A stretch of DNA of 64,000 nt from Bryopsis sp. KO-2023. Its lineage: Eukaryota; Chlorophyta; Ulvophyceae; Bryopsidales; Bryopsidaceae. Position 1 is the stretch's first letter. The number at the start of each line of letters is the position of its first letter. The notes under the pieces were generated by a model, which saw only the letters and a list, made by a program, of their open reading frames with translations, did not search any database and had not been told where the DNA came from. Positions 23,025 to 33,700 of this stretch are shown one piece after another. Both the position numbers and the translations under genes were made by a program. The stretch spans positions 3,972,001-4,036,000 of the forward strand of contig BSYQ01000007.1 of the NCBI GenBank assembly GCA_030272585.1. The letters run 5' to 3'.

Positions 23025-23306
23025 ATGCTGATTCCATATCTCACTTCCCTGCTTGCGGTGTCGATTGTTTTGGTCCCGATGTGCTCCATAGTGTGCATGC
23101 TGCTATGGTCCTGTCGAGCACGATTTCGAGAAATCACGAACACGCCGGTGCAACCCCTGGACATCCCCCACGTGATTCTACCGAGAAGGACGAAAAGCAT
23201 CGAAGGGCTGTATGCGATTGTGTTGGATCCTTCAGGGAACGTGGCGATCGGTGTGCAGGCGCCGGCGGACGGGGTGATGGAGGATTTGAAAACCAGGGAT
23301 GACTGA
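23025..23306 (+). CDS. Small single-pass membrane protein B with a YAIVLxPSG motif
   Basis: A 93-codon intronless frame beginning MLIPYLTSLLAVSIVLVPM, one N-terminal hydrophobic helix followed by a basic segment. LYAIVLDPSGNVAIG lies at residues ~62-76, matching protein A (21545-21928, minus) at 8 of the 9 positions of YAIVLDPSG. It lacks the long acidic tail of A. Function is unknown. The ATG at 23025 is preferred over an upstream non-ATG extension because the hydrophobic helix then starts at the N-terminus. Confidence 0.6.
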   Translation: MLIPYLTSLLAVSIVLVPMCSIVCMLLWSCRARFREITNTPVQPLDIPHVILPRRTKSIEGLYAIVLDPSGNVAIGVQAPADGVMEDLKTRDD

Positions 23307-24376
23307 TTCTATTCATGGGGGCATTTATTTCTTTTTTTGTTTTTGAGGGGGAGGGGGGGAGGGAGGGAAAAATACAAAATGTCTTTTGGAGGAGGATGTT
23401 GATCTGGTGGCCTTAAGAGTGAAAAGGGGTGGATGAGGTGCACTGGGTGGAATTGGTCGACAGTGGCGGCCAGTCGAATTTTTTGTGGTTTGGATCAATA
23501 CGTTTGTGAAGCGTCGAAATAGAGAGAACTAAACAGAGGAGAAAAAAAAAGGGAAAAAAAAAACACTATTTCAAAACTTCAAGCTCGAATAAATATTATA
23601 TTTTTTTCAGGGAAAAATGGCAAATTCTTGAATACTGTCGAAAACAACTGTGTGTTTTTGGGGTTTTTTTTGTGTGGGTCTTGTACGTTTTTAGGGGGAA
23701 AGAAAACTGGATCGAATTGTAGACTCTTAAAGGCATCAGGGTCGATGCTGCAGTTTTTTTTTCATGGACACACGCATATTTGTTTTAGGGTGTGTTATTT
23801 TGTTATTTTTTCTTCATTTTAGGGGAAGAAATTGTTGGCATTTTTCCTTGTGGTGCAAATTACTCAAACAGAGGATTTACTGTTTTGCCCAACTGTTTTT
23901 TTGTTTTTTTTATAAAGGAAGGAAAAAAAGAACTTGATTCTTTCAGCTGTCAGATATATATATTTTTTTCTTTGCTTTTTATCTGTGTGTGTGTGTGTGC
24001 AGTTTTGCATTCTTTTTTTTTTCTCCTTTTCTATACAATGCACAGCGATAGTTATCATTTCTTTGTTCAAACCATGCTTAAATCGAATTTTCATTTATCT
24101 TAGTTTTTCCTTTCTTTTAAACACATGTTATTAACTTCCAGTTCATGAGTTTATGGGCTGGGTCGGTACTGGGCGGGTTTTGCTGGCACAGTCAGCCGCG
24201 GCTGACGCATTTGTGGCAGCGCTTGCGTTTTGTGTTTGGGGCAGCGTTCGCCTTGTTCTAGGTTGTGGCTTTAAAAGGCGTTGTCCTTATGTTCTCGCCA
24301 CCTTTTTGCTTTTTGCAAAAACCGACCTTCACTCTCGTGAACGGCTCGGCTCCTTGAAGGAGATCTTTACCCCCGA
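23307..24376. other. Spacer leading into the DIRS-like element
   Basis: T-rich non-coding sequence from 23307 to about 24120. From about 24140 composition shifts to GC-richer sequence that probably is the 5' leader of the DIRS-like element. No host gene is recognised. Confidence 0.5.
24191..24206. repeat. 16-bp perfect palindrome upstream of the DIRS-like ORF1
   Basis: GTCAGCCGCGGCTGAC is its own reverse complement. It lies 170 bp before ORF1 in the presumed element leader. A role as a recombinase or terminal-repeat site is possible but unproven. Confidence 0.6.
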
Positions 24377-25060
24377 ATGGAAAACGCTTTGCTAGAAGCT
24401 TTGCGACATATTCTAGGCCAGGACCTAGGAAACTTTGACGAAGCCTACGTAAGGCAGTCTTTTGTTACCGCGCTCGAGAAAGTCCCCCACGTTACGACTA
24501 ACCCAGTCGACCGTCCGAGTGGAACTACGATCGGAGATTACTTCCCTATCGAAGGGACCGTGCAAGGGTATCGTTTGTTGGAAAAACTCGGACCTGGGGG
24601 CTTTGGGAGCGAGCTTCGCACTTGGTCGCCGGTTGTCTCGGCTTTGTTTGATCTCACCAGCGGTTTTTTGACGATCCTGTGCAGTCCGCATACGCCGCCT
24701 GCAGTGCGCCAAGTTCTAGGGCCTTACGCCCAAGGTTTTTACAGAACTCTCGTTCTCTCAGTTGAAAATCTAGAAGTGTTGAGATTGAAAGCCGATAGTG
24801 GTGACAGTCACCCTGGGGCGTGGAAACTACTTCAGGAAAAAATACGCCTTTCTTTCGCGGCGAAACAGTTTAGCGGAACTAGAACCGTCAGTACGCTCGA
24901 GAGTTTGAGCGAAGACTATCTGAAGTCCCTTTCTAAGTCACTAGGACAACAACGCGCTCAGGGATCGCGACCTCAGGGAAGAAAACGAAACGAAAGTGGA
25001 TCAGGAAGCAGTGGAGGCTTTCGCGACCGAGGAAAGGAAAAAACTACGAAAACGGAATAA
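24377..25060 (+). CDS. DIRS-like ORF1, putative Gag-like protein
   Basis: 227 codons from ATG to TAA. A mostly helical N-terminal region (1-185) is followed by a Gly/Arg/Ser/Lys-rich basic tail that would suit RNA binding. There are no zinc knuckles. Position before RT suggests a structural (Gag-like) role, by inference. Its TAA overlaps the ATG of the RT frame as TAATG at 25058-25062. Confidence 0.65.
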   Translation: MENALLEALRHILGQDLGNFDEAYVRQSFVTALEKVPHVTTNPVDRPSGTTIGDYFPIEGTVQGYRLLEKLGPGGFGSELRTWSPVVSALFDLTSGFLTILCSPHTPPAVRQVLGPYAQGFYRTLVLSVENLEVLRLKADSGDSHPGAWKLLQEKIRLSFAAKQFSGTRTVSTLESLSEDYLKSLSKSLGQQRAQGSRPQGRKRNESGSGSSGGFRDRGKEKTTKTE

Positions 25061-27078
25061 TGGATCCGTACCAGGCGTGGACTTCGCTCCAGGTACGAGC
25101 TCGTTATCAGGAATGGGTCAGAGTGGGGACGAGCCAAAGGGTGCTCAACCGTATCAGAAACGGTATTCGCGCCAGGTTTGTCGGCGTACCCGACCCAGTT
25201 CGACCGAAAAAAAGAGTGAGACCTTTCGAAAAAAACGACGAATGGGAAAAAATAAAACAGGATTATCTCAGAAAAGGGGCGATTCAGAAAATCGCAGCGC
25301 CTAGCGCGAGTGGGATTTGCAGTCACGCTTTTTTAGTAGATAAACGAAACGAGAACGGAGAGGTTAGCGGTAAGCGGTTGATCATCGATTTGCGACCGTT
25401 GAATCGCCAGGTCGAACCTCACCCAGTTCAATATGAGGATCTTAGGTCACTTTCTACTCATCTCCGACCTAATGATTATCTCATCAAGTGGGATTTGAAG
25501 GATGCGTTTTTTCATCTAGGAATACACCCTGACGATCAGGAATTTTTTGAGTTTGAGATGGAGGGAGAATTTTTTCGTTGCACCTCACTTCCTTTCGGGT
25601 ACAGGGGTTCTCCCCTTCTTTTTTGTGAATTGATCCAACAGTTCATTAGATTTCTTAGGAACCCAGCAGGGGTTACTCATCTTGAATCTCAGGGGGAGGA
25701 TGATTTTATTTTCAAATTTTGGGATCGATATCGGAATTCAACCGATCCAGTTCGAATCACTTGGTATCTCGACGATTTTATGGGGATGCATGGTGACCCC
25801 ACTGAGTTAGAAATTTTTGGGACTTTAGTCAAGGGGATGATGAATCAAATGGGATTACAGTGGAAGGAAGAAAAATCTTCCTGGAAACCATAGCGACGAT
25901 TACAGCACCTCGGTTTTCTTGTCGATACCGAGTCGTGCTTATTTATTTTGCCTCCACACAGGCTGGCGAAGCTCAAGAAGCTCGCTCGCCGAGTGCGAGT
26001 TACAGCATTGCAGAAGGGGCGACGATTGCCCGCTCGAGTTCTCGCGCAGTTCACAGGATATGCGCAGTCGTGTCGCCTCGCCATTCCAGGGACGCGCTAC
26101 TGGCTCCACCACATCTACCGATGTCTACAGGGCCTGCGTTCTTGGAGCAGCCGAGTTCAGGTGTCGCGACCAGCTTTGGAGGAGCTCCGCCATTGGCAGA
26201 AGCTGGATCCCGACACAGTTTCCATGGCACTGTGGCCTCCCCTTCCGACTCACACTTTGAGCGTCGACGCCAGTACAACGGGGTGGGGAGCGAAGTTGGA
26301 AACCCCTGGACAGAGAGTTCCAGCACTCGCCGCGGGTTTCTGGCAACACACGGAGAAGGAGCACATCAACGGACTGGAGATTACGGCGGTGCGCAAAGCC
26401 GTCGATTATTTCAAATCGGAACTGCGCAATCAACGCATCACCCTGGTGACAGACAGTTTGGTCACTCGCTGGGTGCTGAGTCGGCAGACTTCCCGTTCCA
26501 GCGCGTTACATCGCACGTACAGTCACGTGTATCGCCTCCTGGATTCATTGGGGATCGACATGGAGCTCAAGTGGATACCGTCCAAGGACAACCATATGCC
26601 CGACATACTGTCCCGACTCACGTCAGCCGAGGAGTACAGACTACACCCGTCATTATTCACGACTATCCAACGTCAGTACCACTGCACGTGCGACCGGTAC
26701 GCATCCTTGGGGACTCGTCAACTCGGACGGTACCACTCATTACAGGAGGAGTCGGGCACAGAGGGGGGAGACTGCTTACGTCATCCCATTGCGAGCTGGC
26801 GGACGGAACGCAACTGGGTGTTCCCCCCGCTTTCGGAGTTACCGACGACTATCGAGTTTCTACTCCGACATCGCCTGCCAGCCTTGTGCCTAGTTCCCCA
26901 TTGGGGACACCGCGCGTGGTTCCAACGGATAGCAGCGTCGGCCAAGAGGATAGTGACTTTTCCTCCGAGCGCGAGCACGATCATTCCAGGACGTTTCGGA
27001 GGGACCGTACCGCCGAACGCCTCAAGTTGGCGCTGGAGTGTTTATCAGACGGAGAGTGGATCACCCGTTTGGTGCTGA
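25060..27078 (+). CDS. Reverse transcriptase plus RNase H of the DIRS-like element, with in-frame TAG
   Basis: The frame starts with ATG in a TAATG junction. RT motifs: LIIDLRPLN, WDLKDAFFHLGI, SLPFGYRGSPLLF and the catalytic YLDDF. The frame hits a single TAG at 25891-25893, just after KSSWKP. It then continues in the same frame with LQHLGFLVDTE, the expected next RT motif, and RNase H (SVDASTTGWGA, LEITAVRKAV, TDSLVTRWVL, SKDNHMPDILSR) up to the stop at 27076-27078. The stop thus splits an otherwise intact polyprotein. It is either a point mutation or a readthrough site. Confidence 0.8.
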
Positions 27079-28118
27079 ACGACTATTCGGAGTTTTGGTC
27101 ACAACAGTTGGCTACGCTGGGCGAGGAGAGAGGTTTGGCTTTGTTGCAGCAACGGTTGAATGCGTTAGCGCCAAGCACACAGAAAGGGTTGCGACCCCAG
27201 TTTTCTCGGTTTTTATTGTTTTGTCTTGGCGAACTATTCGAAGCTTTTCCTCCCGATGAGTCTACCTTGCTGGCTTACGTCCATGCCATGAAGGCCTCCG
27301 GCTCAGTGGTTGTGACGACCGCCACCACTTACCTTTCTGGAATTGCAAGTGTGATGAAACTTCTCGGTTGGGAGCTTTTGACTTTTACCAGCATGATCAA
27401 CGGCGTGCTAAGTGGTTGGGGCAAGGAGAGGCCACGAGACGACGCCATTCAGGCGTTTTCGCCTTGCGTTTTGGAACGCATTTTGGCGACTGTGACGCCC
27501 GAGCTGGCCTTGGCGCCTTTTCGTGACGTCTTACTCGTGATCACCCTCTACTTGTTTTTCTCTCGATCCTGCAGCGGCGCCGGGGTTTTGGAAGGAGACC
27601 TGGAGGTTCTGCTGGCCGACAACGCACTCTTTTTTCGAGAGCGCTATACCAAGGGCGTCGGCTCCCAAAGTTCGCAGCGGTTGCGCCTGCGCACCCTCAG
27701 GGATCTCCCCTCCTTTCTCCTGGACCTATACCTGCTCTATTTTTCCCGGCGTCGCGAAGCCTGGATCGCTGCTGGCACGGAGTCTTCCTACATTTGGCAG
27801 TTACCTGATGACCCTCCCCCCACCACCGGTGCCTCCATTCGCACCCGGTTTCAAGCCTTTTGTGAGTTCTACCAACCTATGCTGCCCCCAGGCGACTGGA
27901 CTTCGCACTCTCTGCGTCGTGGTGGCGCTACAGCGGCTCTCCATTCCGGCGTTCCCGTTTGGAAGCTGCGCATTTGGGGTGGATGGTCTGCCCGCTCTAA
28001 CGCAATCTGGCGTTATTTGGACTTGGCAGCTTCGGCAGCACCCTTTGGCGCTACCCTGTTCGCGGGCTTGTCTGTGCCTCCTGCGTCTTTTCTCGACGAT
28101 ACTTCTGTCTTCGAGTGA
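25860..28118 (+). CDS. Tyrosine recombinase of the DIRS-like element
   Basis: This frame is open for 752 codons but the first ~400 overlap RNase H in another frame and are low in complexity. The recognisable enzyme starts near 27020 (RLKLALECL). Family features are an N-terminal core-binding helical region, an Arg in YLFFSRSCSGAGVLEGDL, HSLRRGGATAALH (the H-x-x-R box, about 27907), then GWSARSNAIWRYLDL with the likely Tyr nucleophile. It would integrate circular cDNA by site-specific recombination. The true start is unknown. Confidence 0.8.
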   Translation: MEGRKIFLETIATITAPRFSCRYRVVLIYFASTQAGEAQEARSPSASYSIAEGATIARSSSRAVHRICAVVSPRHSRDALLAPPHLPMSTGPAFLEQPSSGVATSFGGAPPLAEAGSRHSFHGTVASPSDSHFERRRQYNGVGSEVGNPWTESSSTRRGFLATHGEGAHQRTGDYGGAQSRRLFQIGTAQSTHHPGDRQFGHSLGAESADFPFQRVTSHVQSRVSPPGFIGDRHGAQVDTVQGQPYARHTVPTHVSRGVQTTPVIIHDYPTSVPLHVRPVRILGDSSTRTVPLITGGVGHRGGRLLTSSHCELADGTQLGVPPAFGVTDDYRVSTPTSPASLVPSSPLGTPRVVPTDSSVGQEDSDFSSEREHDHSRTFRRDRTAERLKLALECLSDGEWITRLVLNDYSEFWSQQLATLGEERGLALLQQRLNALAPSTQKGLRPQFSRFLLFCLGELFEAFPPDESTLLAYVHAMKASGSVVVTTATTYLSGIASVMKLLGWELLTFTSMINGVLSGWGKERPRDDAIQAFSPCVLERILATVTPELALAPFRDVLLVITLYLFFSRSCSGAGVLEGDLEVLLADNALFFRERYTKGVGSQSSQRLRLRTLRDLPSFLLDLYLLYFSRRREAWIAAGTESSYIWQLPDDPPPTTGASIRTRFQAFCEFYQPMLPPGDWTSHSLRRGGATAALHSGVPVWKLRIWGGWSARSNAIWRYLDLAASAAPFGATLFAGLSVPPASFLDDTSVFE

Positions 28119-28534
28119 CGCAGTGGCGGTTCGGTGGGCATATTTGATTTTCGAACATATGGGACAGTTTTTTAAAGGTTGAATGAATGATTTCTTGGAG
28201 TGTCTGTGTGGTTGTGTTGGGGTGGGTACTTCGAGCCAGTTTTTTCCATAAACTCAATTATTTTCCGGCTCGGGTAGTTGATATTTGTTTCTTTTATTGG
28301 GCGAGGGAGGAGGGGGGCGGTTGATTTGGATGCCCTGCAAAACTCATTATTGCTGTTTTCAAAAGGTGCAAGGAAAATGATCAAAAGATTTCTTCTTTTT
28401 TTCATTTGTGTATGGATTCTGTCATATTGTAATGCTGCAGTAAGCATCTCAATCAACATGGAGGTAAAAAGAGGGACGAACACACTGAAAGGAAAAGTTG
28501 GGGAAAAAAATAGACACCACTTCTTTGTTTTGTC
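28119..28534. other. Flank 3' of the DIRS-like element
   Basis: Presumed 3' terminal region of the element merging into host sequence. No gene is recognised and no terminal repeat could be confirmed by eye. Confidence 0.4.
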
Positions 28535-28880
28535 GTGATTTTGTGGATGATTTGTTGGAGTGACTTGAGGGGTAATTCTGTAGAGCTGCACCAACCTCCC
28601 CCCCTCCATTCAGAAATCATGACAAAACAGGACACAGATAAAACTTGTCTGAACTATTGCTCATTATCCACAGCCACATCGAGGATCGGAGCTGAAATAA
28701 TGGATAATTTTTTGGGTGGGGGAGGTGTTGATCAGCCTTGGATGAGGGGGGTGGGGCTCCGAAGCTCTGGATCCATTTGTTTTCATTTTTCACCATTGTC
28801 ACTCCTGCTGATTTTGTTCTTTCCGATAATTTTGGTGCCAGTGACTGACTTTCATTTTTTTCCCGGCGAAGCCAAAATGG
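28535..28880 (+). repeat. Dispersed repeat family R2, copy 1
   Basis: Aligns over ~330 bp with the reverse complement of 48510-48840. Shared blocks are TTTGTTGGAGTG, GGGGTAATTCTGTAGA, CACATCGAGGATCG(G/A)AGCTGA, GTTGATCAGCCTTGGATGA and the CCATTGTCAC region. It is non-coding. It sits immediately left of the truncated copy of the inverted-repeat element. Confidence 0.7.
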
Positions 28881-29373
28881 ACAGTCAAGTCTGGCCACGA
28901 AATGGGATGCATCTCCTCAACTTCTTTTTCTTTTTTGAAATTGGAAAAGGGATGCTCCTGTTCTTTGTTTGAGTGTGGTGGTGCCGAAAGAGGATCCACA
29001 TACCCCACCCCAATTTTGGAGAGTTTTGAAGGGGGGGGGGGGGATGTGTAGGGTTTGGAATTGTTGATGCTGGGTCGAGAATCCTGTCTCTATATCCTCT
29101 CGTTTCGGGATTTTAAAAGTTTTCCAGTTTTGTTTTCCAAACTGGCTGCAGTGGATAGGCACAAGTTTGGATTGGTTTCGATTTCTTATGTTGTCTTTTT
29201 GGTTGTGATTGGTTGAGGAACTGTAGTGAAAAACTTCCTTGGAACATCTCCTCTGAGAAAACACCAAATTTCCACAGACAGACAGTGGAACCCACACTGA
29301 GTGAAAAGAAAAAAAAGGAGTGGAGTTGTGGTGAACGGAAGCGACAGCCGCCTCTGGATGGACGACACGCCTG

Positions 29374-29697
29374 ATGAAAATGTTTCAAAAGTCAGCTATC
29401 TGTGTGCCCGCCGCTCGGATCGTCTGGTTCGTGGTCGAGCCACTCTCACTCGATTTCCAGACTACCGCCGCGGCGACTTCACCGAGGCCCCGCCGTCTCC
29501 GCGTTCTTTTGCCAGGAGAATCTCCGGAACAACCTGTCATCGGGTGCGAATTGCAAGTACGTCAAGGGTTTAGGGTTGATCCAATTGACATTGGGACCAT
29601 CGGTGACAGATGCTCAATTGATATACACGATTTGACTATGCCCGTGTCAAAAAAAGTTGCGAAACCCAAGTTGAGACGACAAAAAGACAGAAATTGA
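29374..29697 (+). other. 107-codon open frame inside repeat copy 2 (doubtful coding)
   Basis: Counterpart of 1693-2016, open over the same length with about four amino-acid differences. See the copy 1 entry for why coding is doubtful. Confidence 0.25.
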
Positions 29698-30450
29698 TGA
29701 CTGTGTTTTGCATCAACTTTAGCATCAAGGATCATGGCTCCACAAGATGAGCTGCAAGAATAACAAAAGGGATGCAACATCGTTTTCACGCACAGTCTCC
29801 TTTCGCGACGCCTATTGGACGCTTTCAGGGAGAGCACTGACTATAGAAAAAGAAACTCTCCCAACCGCGCGTCATATATCTCGTTTCACGTCGGAAAGTT
29901 TCGTCAGGCGATAACGTTATTCTCGATCCCTCGTGTGATAGGCCTTGTTCGCACCCCGGCAAGCGCGCTGGCGTGTTCTGATCGAGTGAACTCCTGGTGA
30001 TCGGGGACACTTGCTGTGTCGATTACTTCGAGCTGCTCTGCAAAACTTTTCCGTGTGAACCAAGTTAAAGTTGCGGAGGTTCTCGCTGTTGAAGTAGCGG
30101 CGACCCGTCGTCACGCTTTCCTTTGCCTATGGTTCTTTTGCTCATTTAACAATTTTTTGTGTTAAGGTTCTAGAAGGAAGCTGGACAGAAGCCGGTCCTT
30201 TCTCTTCAAGTTTATTTTTGTTCATTGTCTTTGTTTTTTGGTGTCAACTGTGGCTTCTTTTTTTTCATCTCTTTGGGGGCTCAACTCACTTCCGCCCCAA
30301 TGCTCGAATACAGTACAAAAAACCAGTACAAACACACAAAATATTCCCGGGCAGTTCTCAGTGTGTGCATTCTTTTCACTCAAATCTCCGTTTTCCCTCA
30401 GCCACTCTCAGCTCCACCTCGAAAAAACCCCAAATGGTCGCCCAGCATGT

Positions 30451-30654
30451 AATGAATTTCCGATTTCATTATTTGGCTCAATATCTTTCGCTCAACAGCA
30501 GCCAGACATCACTGAAGGACCTGGGAAAACCGGACCAAAAGAAAAGAACCCCCCCCCAAAAGAAAAAAGAAAAAAAACAAACCAAAAGGAATTCCAAAAA
30601 AGAACAACCCAAACACGATTGAAAAAAAAAACCAACTAATGAAATCTGGATGGC
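30451..30654 (-). repeat. Right terminal inverted repeat of copy 2
   Basis: Homologous to 2825-3022. Its reverse complement begins CATCCAGATTTCATTAGTTG, which also matches the outer end of the left arm of copy 1 (1123). Confidence 0.65.
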
Positions 30655-30706
30655 CTTCGTCCGAAAAAAAACAACAAATGGCAATAAAAAAAGAAATCTT
30701 TTTCTT

Positions 30707-33700
30707 TCAGGACATTCCTGCACTCTCCAAAGTGCTTTCGACGGCCGACTGAATTCTTTTGATCAACCCCTTGTGGCCAAATTTCTGGATGACTTCTGCA
30801 CCGAACGAATAAACCAAAGCTCTTCTGGCAGTTTCGACATCCACCCCTCTGGCCCTGCAATTAAATAAAAAAAAAGCAACAGAAAATGAGTCATTCCTGT
30901 TCTGTCGGTTTATTTATTTCCACCAGCACATCGGTGACTCTCTCCAAAAAGGTTCATTTTTTTGATTGTCCATCCAGCACCCCTCATTGCAGAGCACTCC
31001 TCATTTTGCACATCTCGATTTTTATTTTTATTTTTATTTTTTTATTTTTTTTCACACTGACCCCCCTCCTTCCTTCCAAACACCAAGGAATGCCTAACGA
31101 CTGCTCGAAAAAACCCAACCCCATGCATCAAAAGACTCGTCGATCGCACCTGAAGTAGAAAATTTCTTCCTCGGAGAGGTCAGAGACGGCACATCCATGC
31201 GTGCATTTCACATCGTCCGCAATGATCTGCAAGTTAGGTTTGACGTTCACGGTAGCTTTAGGAACGATAAGCAGATTTCTGCTCAACTGTCCGGCATCTG
31301 TTTTTTGAGCAAGCTGATTAACCTGCATAACATCAACAAGCATTTTGATGAGTTTATGTTTTATACACTCAGTTTTTCTTCCCATGCTGAAGCCTAACCG
31401 ATGTGGAATGTCACATGTTATAAGAAACATAGGTGGAAATCACCACCACCATTTCACGCTCTGCCTTCCCTGCACTACGACCCGGAATCCGAAAGGAAGC
31501 TGATTTATGCTCATATGTTTATCCTCTTCCAACGGAGCCTGACTCCGAAAGGAAGCCGATCTATGTTCATGTGTTTATCCTCTTCCTAACGAAATGACTC
31601 GGTTTTTTCTTTATTTTTCTGACCTTGACGTTTCCATCGAAAACCCCTCTTCCGCTGGAGTGCGTGACGATGCATTTGTGCAATTGATCAGCAAGGCCTC
31701 GTGGATGATTCAGCTCCAAGCGAGAGTGCAAATCATGAAGCTGCTCTTCCCCACACAGCAAAAAGTGCGACATTGCTGTCTCAGTTTCTGCCCCTTCCTG
31801 TAAAAAACGAATTCCCACAAAAAACACAGCTCAGTGTTTTTTTAACCTGCATTGTCATCGTTTGCTTTGATATATATGTAAAATTATTGGTTGGAAATTT
31901 ATTTACGTATTTAATTGCTCAAAACGCACGTTTACCTAACCTCAATTCTGAAGCTCAACGATGGAGGCAAAAGTCTCTTCATGCGAATATTATCGACCAT
32001 TTATTTTGCACTAGTACTACAATTCAGAAGAAAAAAAACACTGACTGAAACGCTCTCATGACCGACCTAATCTTTCTAGGTTTTTTTTTTTAAATGAAAG
32101 GCACTCACTGCAGGACATTTCATTTTCAACGTTTTCAAATGCCATGCAGAAAAAAGCACAAAAAGCTTACTTTATTTATTTCTATCTGTGTTTCCCCATA
32201 CACAAAAATAACTGCATTTATCATCGAAATCCCCTTCAACCCCCCAGCATATATAAATATATCCACTAAAAAATAACAATGGAGTTCACCTGCTCGATCC
32301 CGACATCATGCCTCGTCAAAGCTCCCCCAACGCGCGCTTCGATCAATTCGTATTTGCTGCCCGCTTCCTGACTGACCAGTGTCCCTTTCATGTGCATTGC
32401 TTTGCCCCCCTCCAGCTGGGCATATCGATGCACAATCCTGCTGTTGGTGCCAGCGATGATTTCGCAAATGGACAGCACCAAGTGGGTGCTGCTGTCGTCC
32501 GATTGCGAACGATACTCCTCCACGATTTCCACCGAGCTCGCCTCTCCACAGAAAACGAGAACTCGTGGGGCCGACACAGGCACGCCCGAGGGGCTACCTG
32601 AAAACTGCGAGATTTTAGTCATGCATCGATGTTCCGTACAACCGTCCCCTCCCTGATCCGATATGCTTAAAAAAACAACAAAGAGGATAAAACGAAGAAT
32701 GTGCAGGGATGCAAGTGGTTTATGAATGAATGAATGTTTAATTCACATTGGGCAAACTTGCCCAACGAAGGCCGTCCACAATGAGGTGATTTGGCCGTAC
32801 CCTTAGTAAGAATCCAGCTCAAAGTCAATTCTGGAAAAACCCGCCACAGTTGCATCTAAAATAGATTGTTGAGCCTAGAACAAAAATCACGATGGCGCTG
32901 CAGAGGTTTACAGAAAATTGATGTCGAGATGTTTCAAAACTGAGCGAACGGCTTGTTGCAACGTGTGTTGATGTCGGCATGTTTCAAAACTAAGCAAAAT
33001 GGCTGATGCAACGTGTGGTGTGCTTTGTCGGAGGGTCTCCACGAACCAGATGAGTGGTACAGCAAATGGATGGGCTTTTCCACCTCCACCCCCGATTTGA
33101 TGAAAATCACGATCGCATCCGTAGCGATGGCCCCGTTCAAAACGGAGAAAGGTCCGCCACGTTCTTCGCTCAAGCTTCCCTGGAAGCATAACAGAACTTT
33201 GGCTGTCTTGGATTTAGATCACAGGGAAACCCCCATCCTTTCCTATCTTCTATGATATCTTTTTTCCGCTGTTTCGAGAACCTCACCAGCAATCCACTGC
33301 TTCCAGGAGCCCCTTCAGGGTTTCCCACATAGGCGCCTTCCGGCAAATTCAGGCTCGATGCTTCCCAATCTGCCACCCCATCCACGATAACCACCTTGTT
33401 GTCTGCATCCTCGGACAGATCTGTGCCTTCCAGATCAATTTTTGGTTTTGGTGATGGGGGGGCCTGAGACATGAAAACAAACAATGAACGCTTGTAAGAT
33501 CGAGGGACCCCCAACCTCTTATGCAATATATCTCATACGAAAAAGATCCCAGCCCTCAAACTCCAACATTGTAATGATAATAGGAGCCATAACCAATGCT
33601 GATCTTCGACACTTGAGAAAAAAAAAAGAGTCCAAAAAACTTGTGCTTCATTTCAAAAACCCTAAGGAATAGGCAGCTTCGCAAAATTTCTTTCTGATAT

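Larger units (their letters stand above)
24140..28150 (+). mobile_element. DIRS-like tyrosine-recombinase retrotransposon
   Basis: Order is ORF1 (24377-25060), RT plus RNase H (25060-27078, with one in-frame TAG), and tyrosine recombinase (frame open 25860-28118). RT with RNase H and a tyrosine recombinase, without integrase or aspartic protease, is the hallmark of the DIRS order. The RH and YR frames overlap, as in DIRS-1-type elements. I could not recognise the inverted terminal repeats or the internal complementary region, so both ends are approximate. Base composition is distinctly less AT-rich than the flanks. Confidence 0.8.
29070..30654. mobile_element. Repeat element copy 2, lacking its left inverted repeat
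   Basis: In direct orientation to 1360-3022. The core 29370-29975 is almost identical to 1690-2290, while outer parts are clearly more diverged. The right terminal repeat is present at 30451-30654, but the left arm expected near 28850-29060 is absent and R2 repeat sequence lies there instead. Its right end is only ~50 bp from the stop codon of SufD (30707). Confidence 0.65.
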
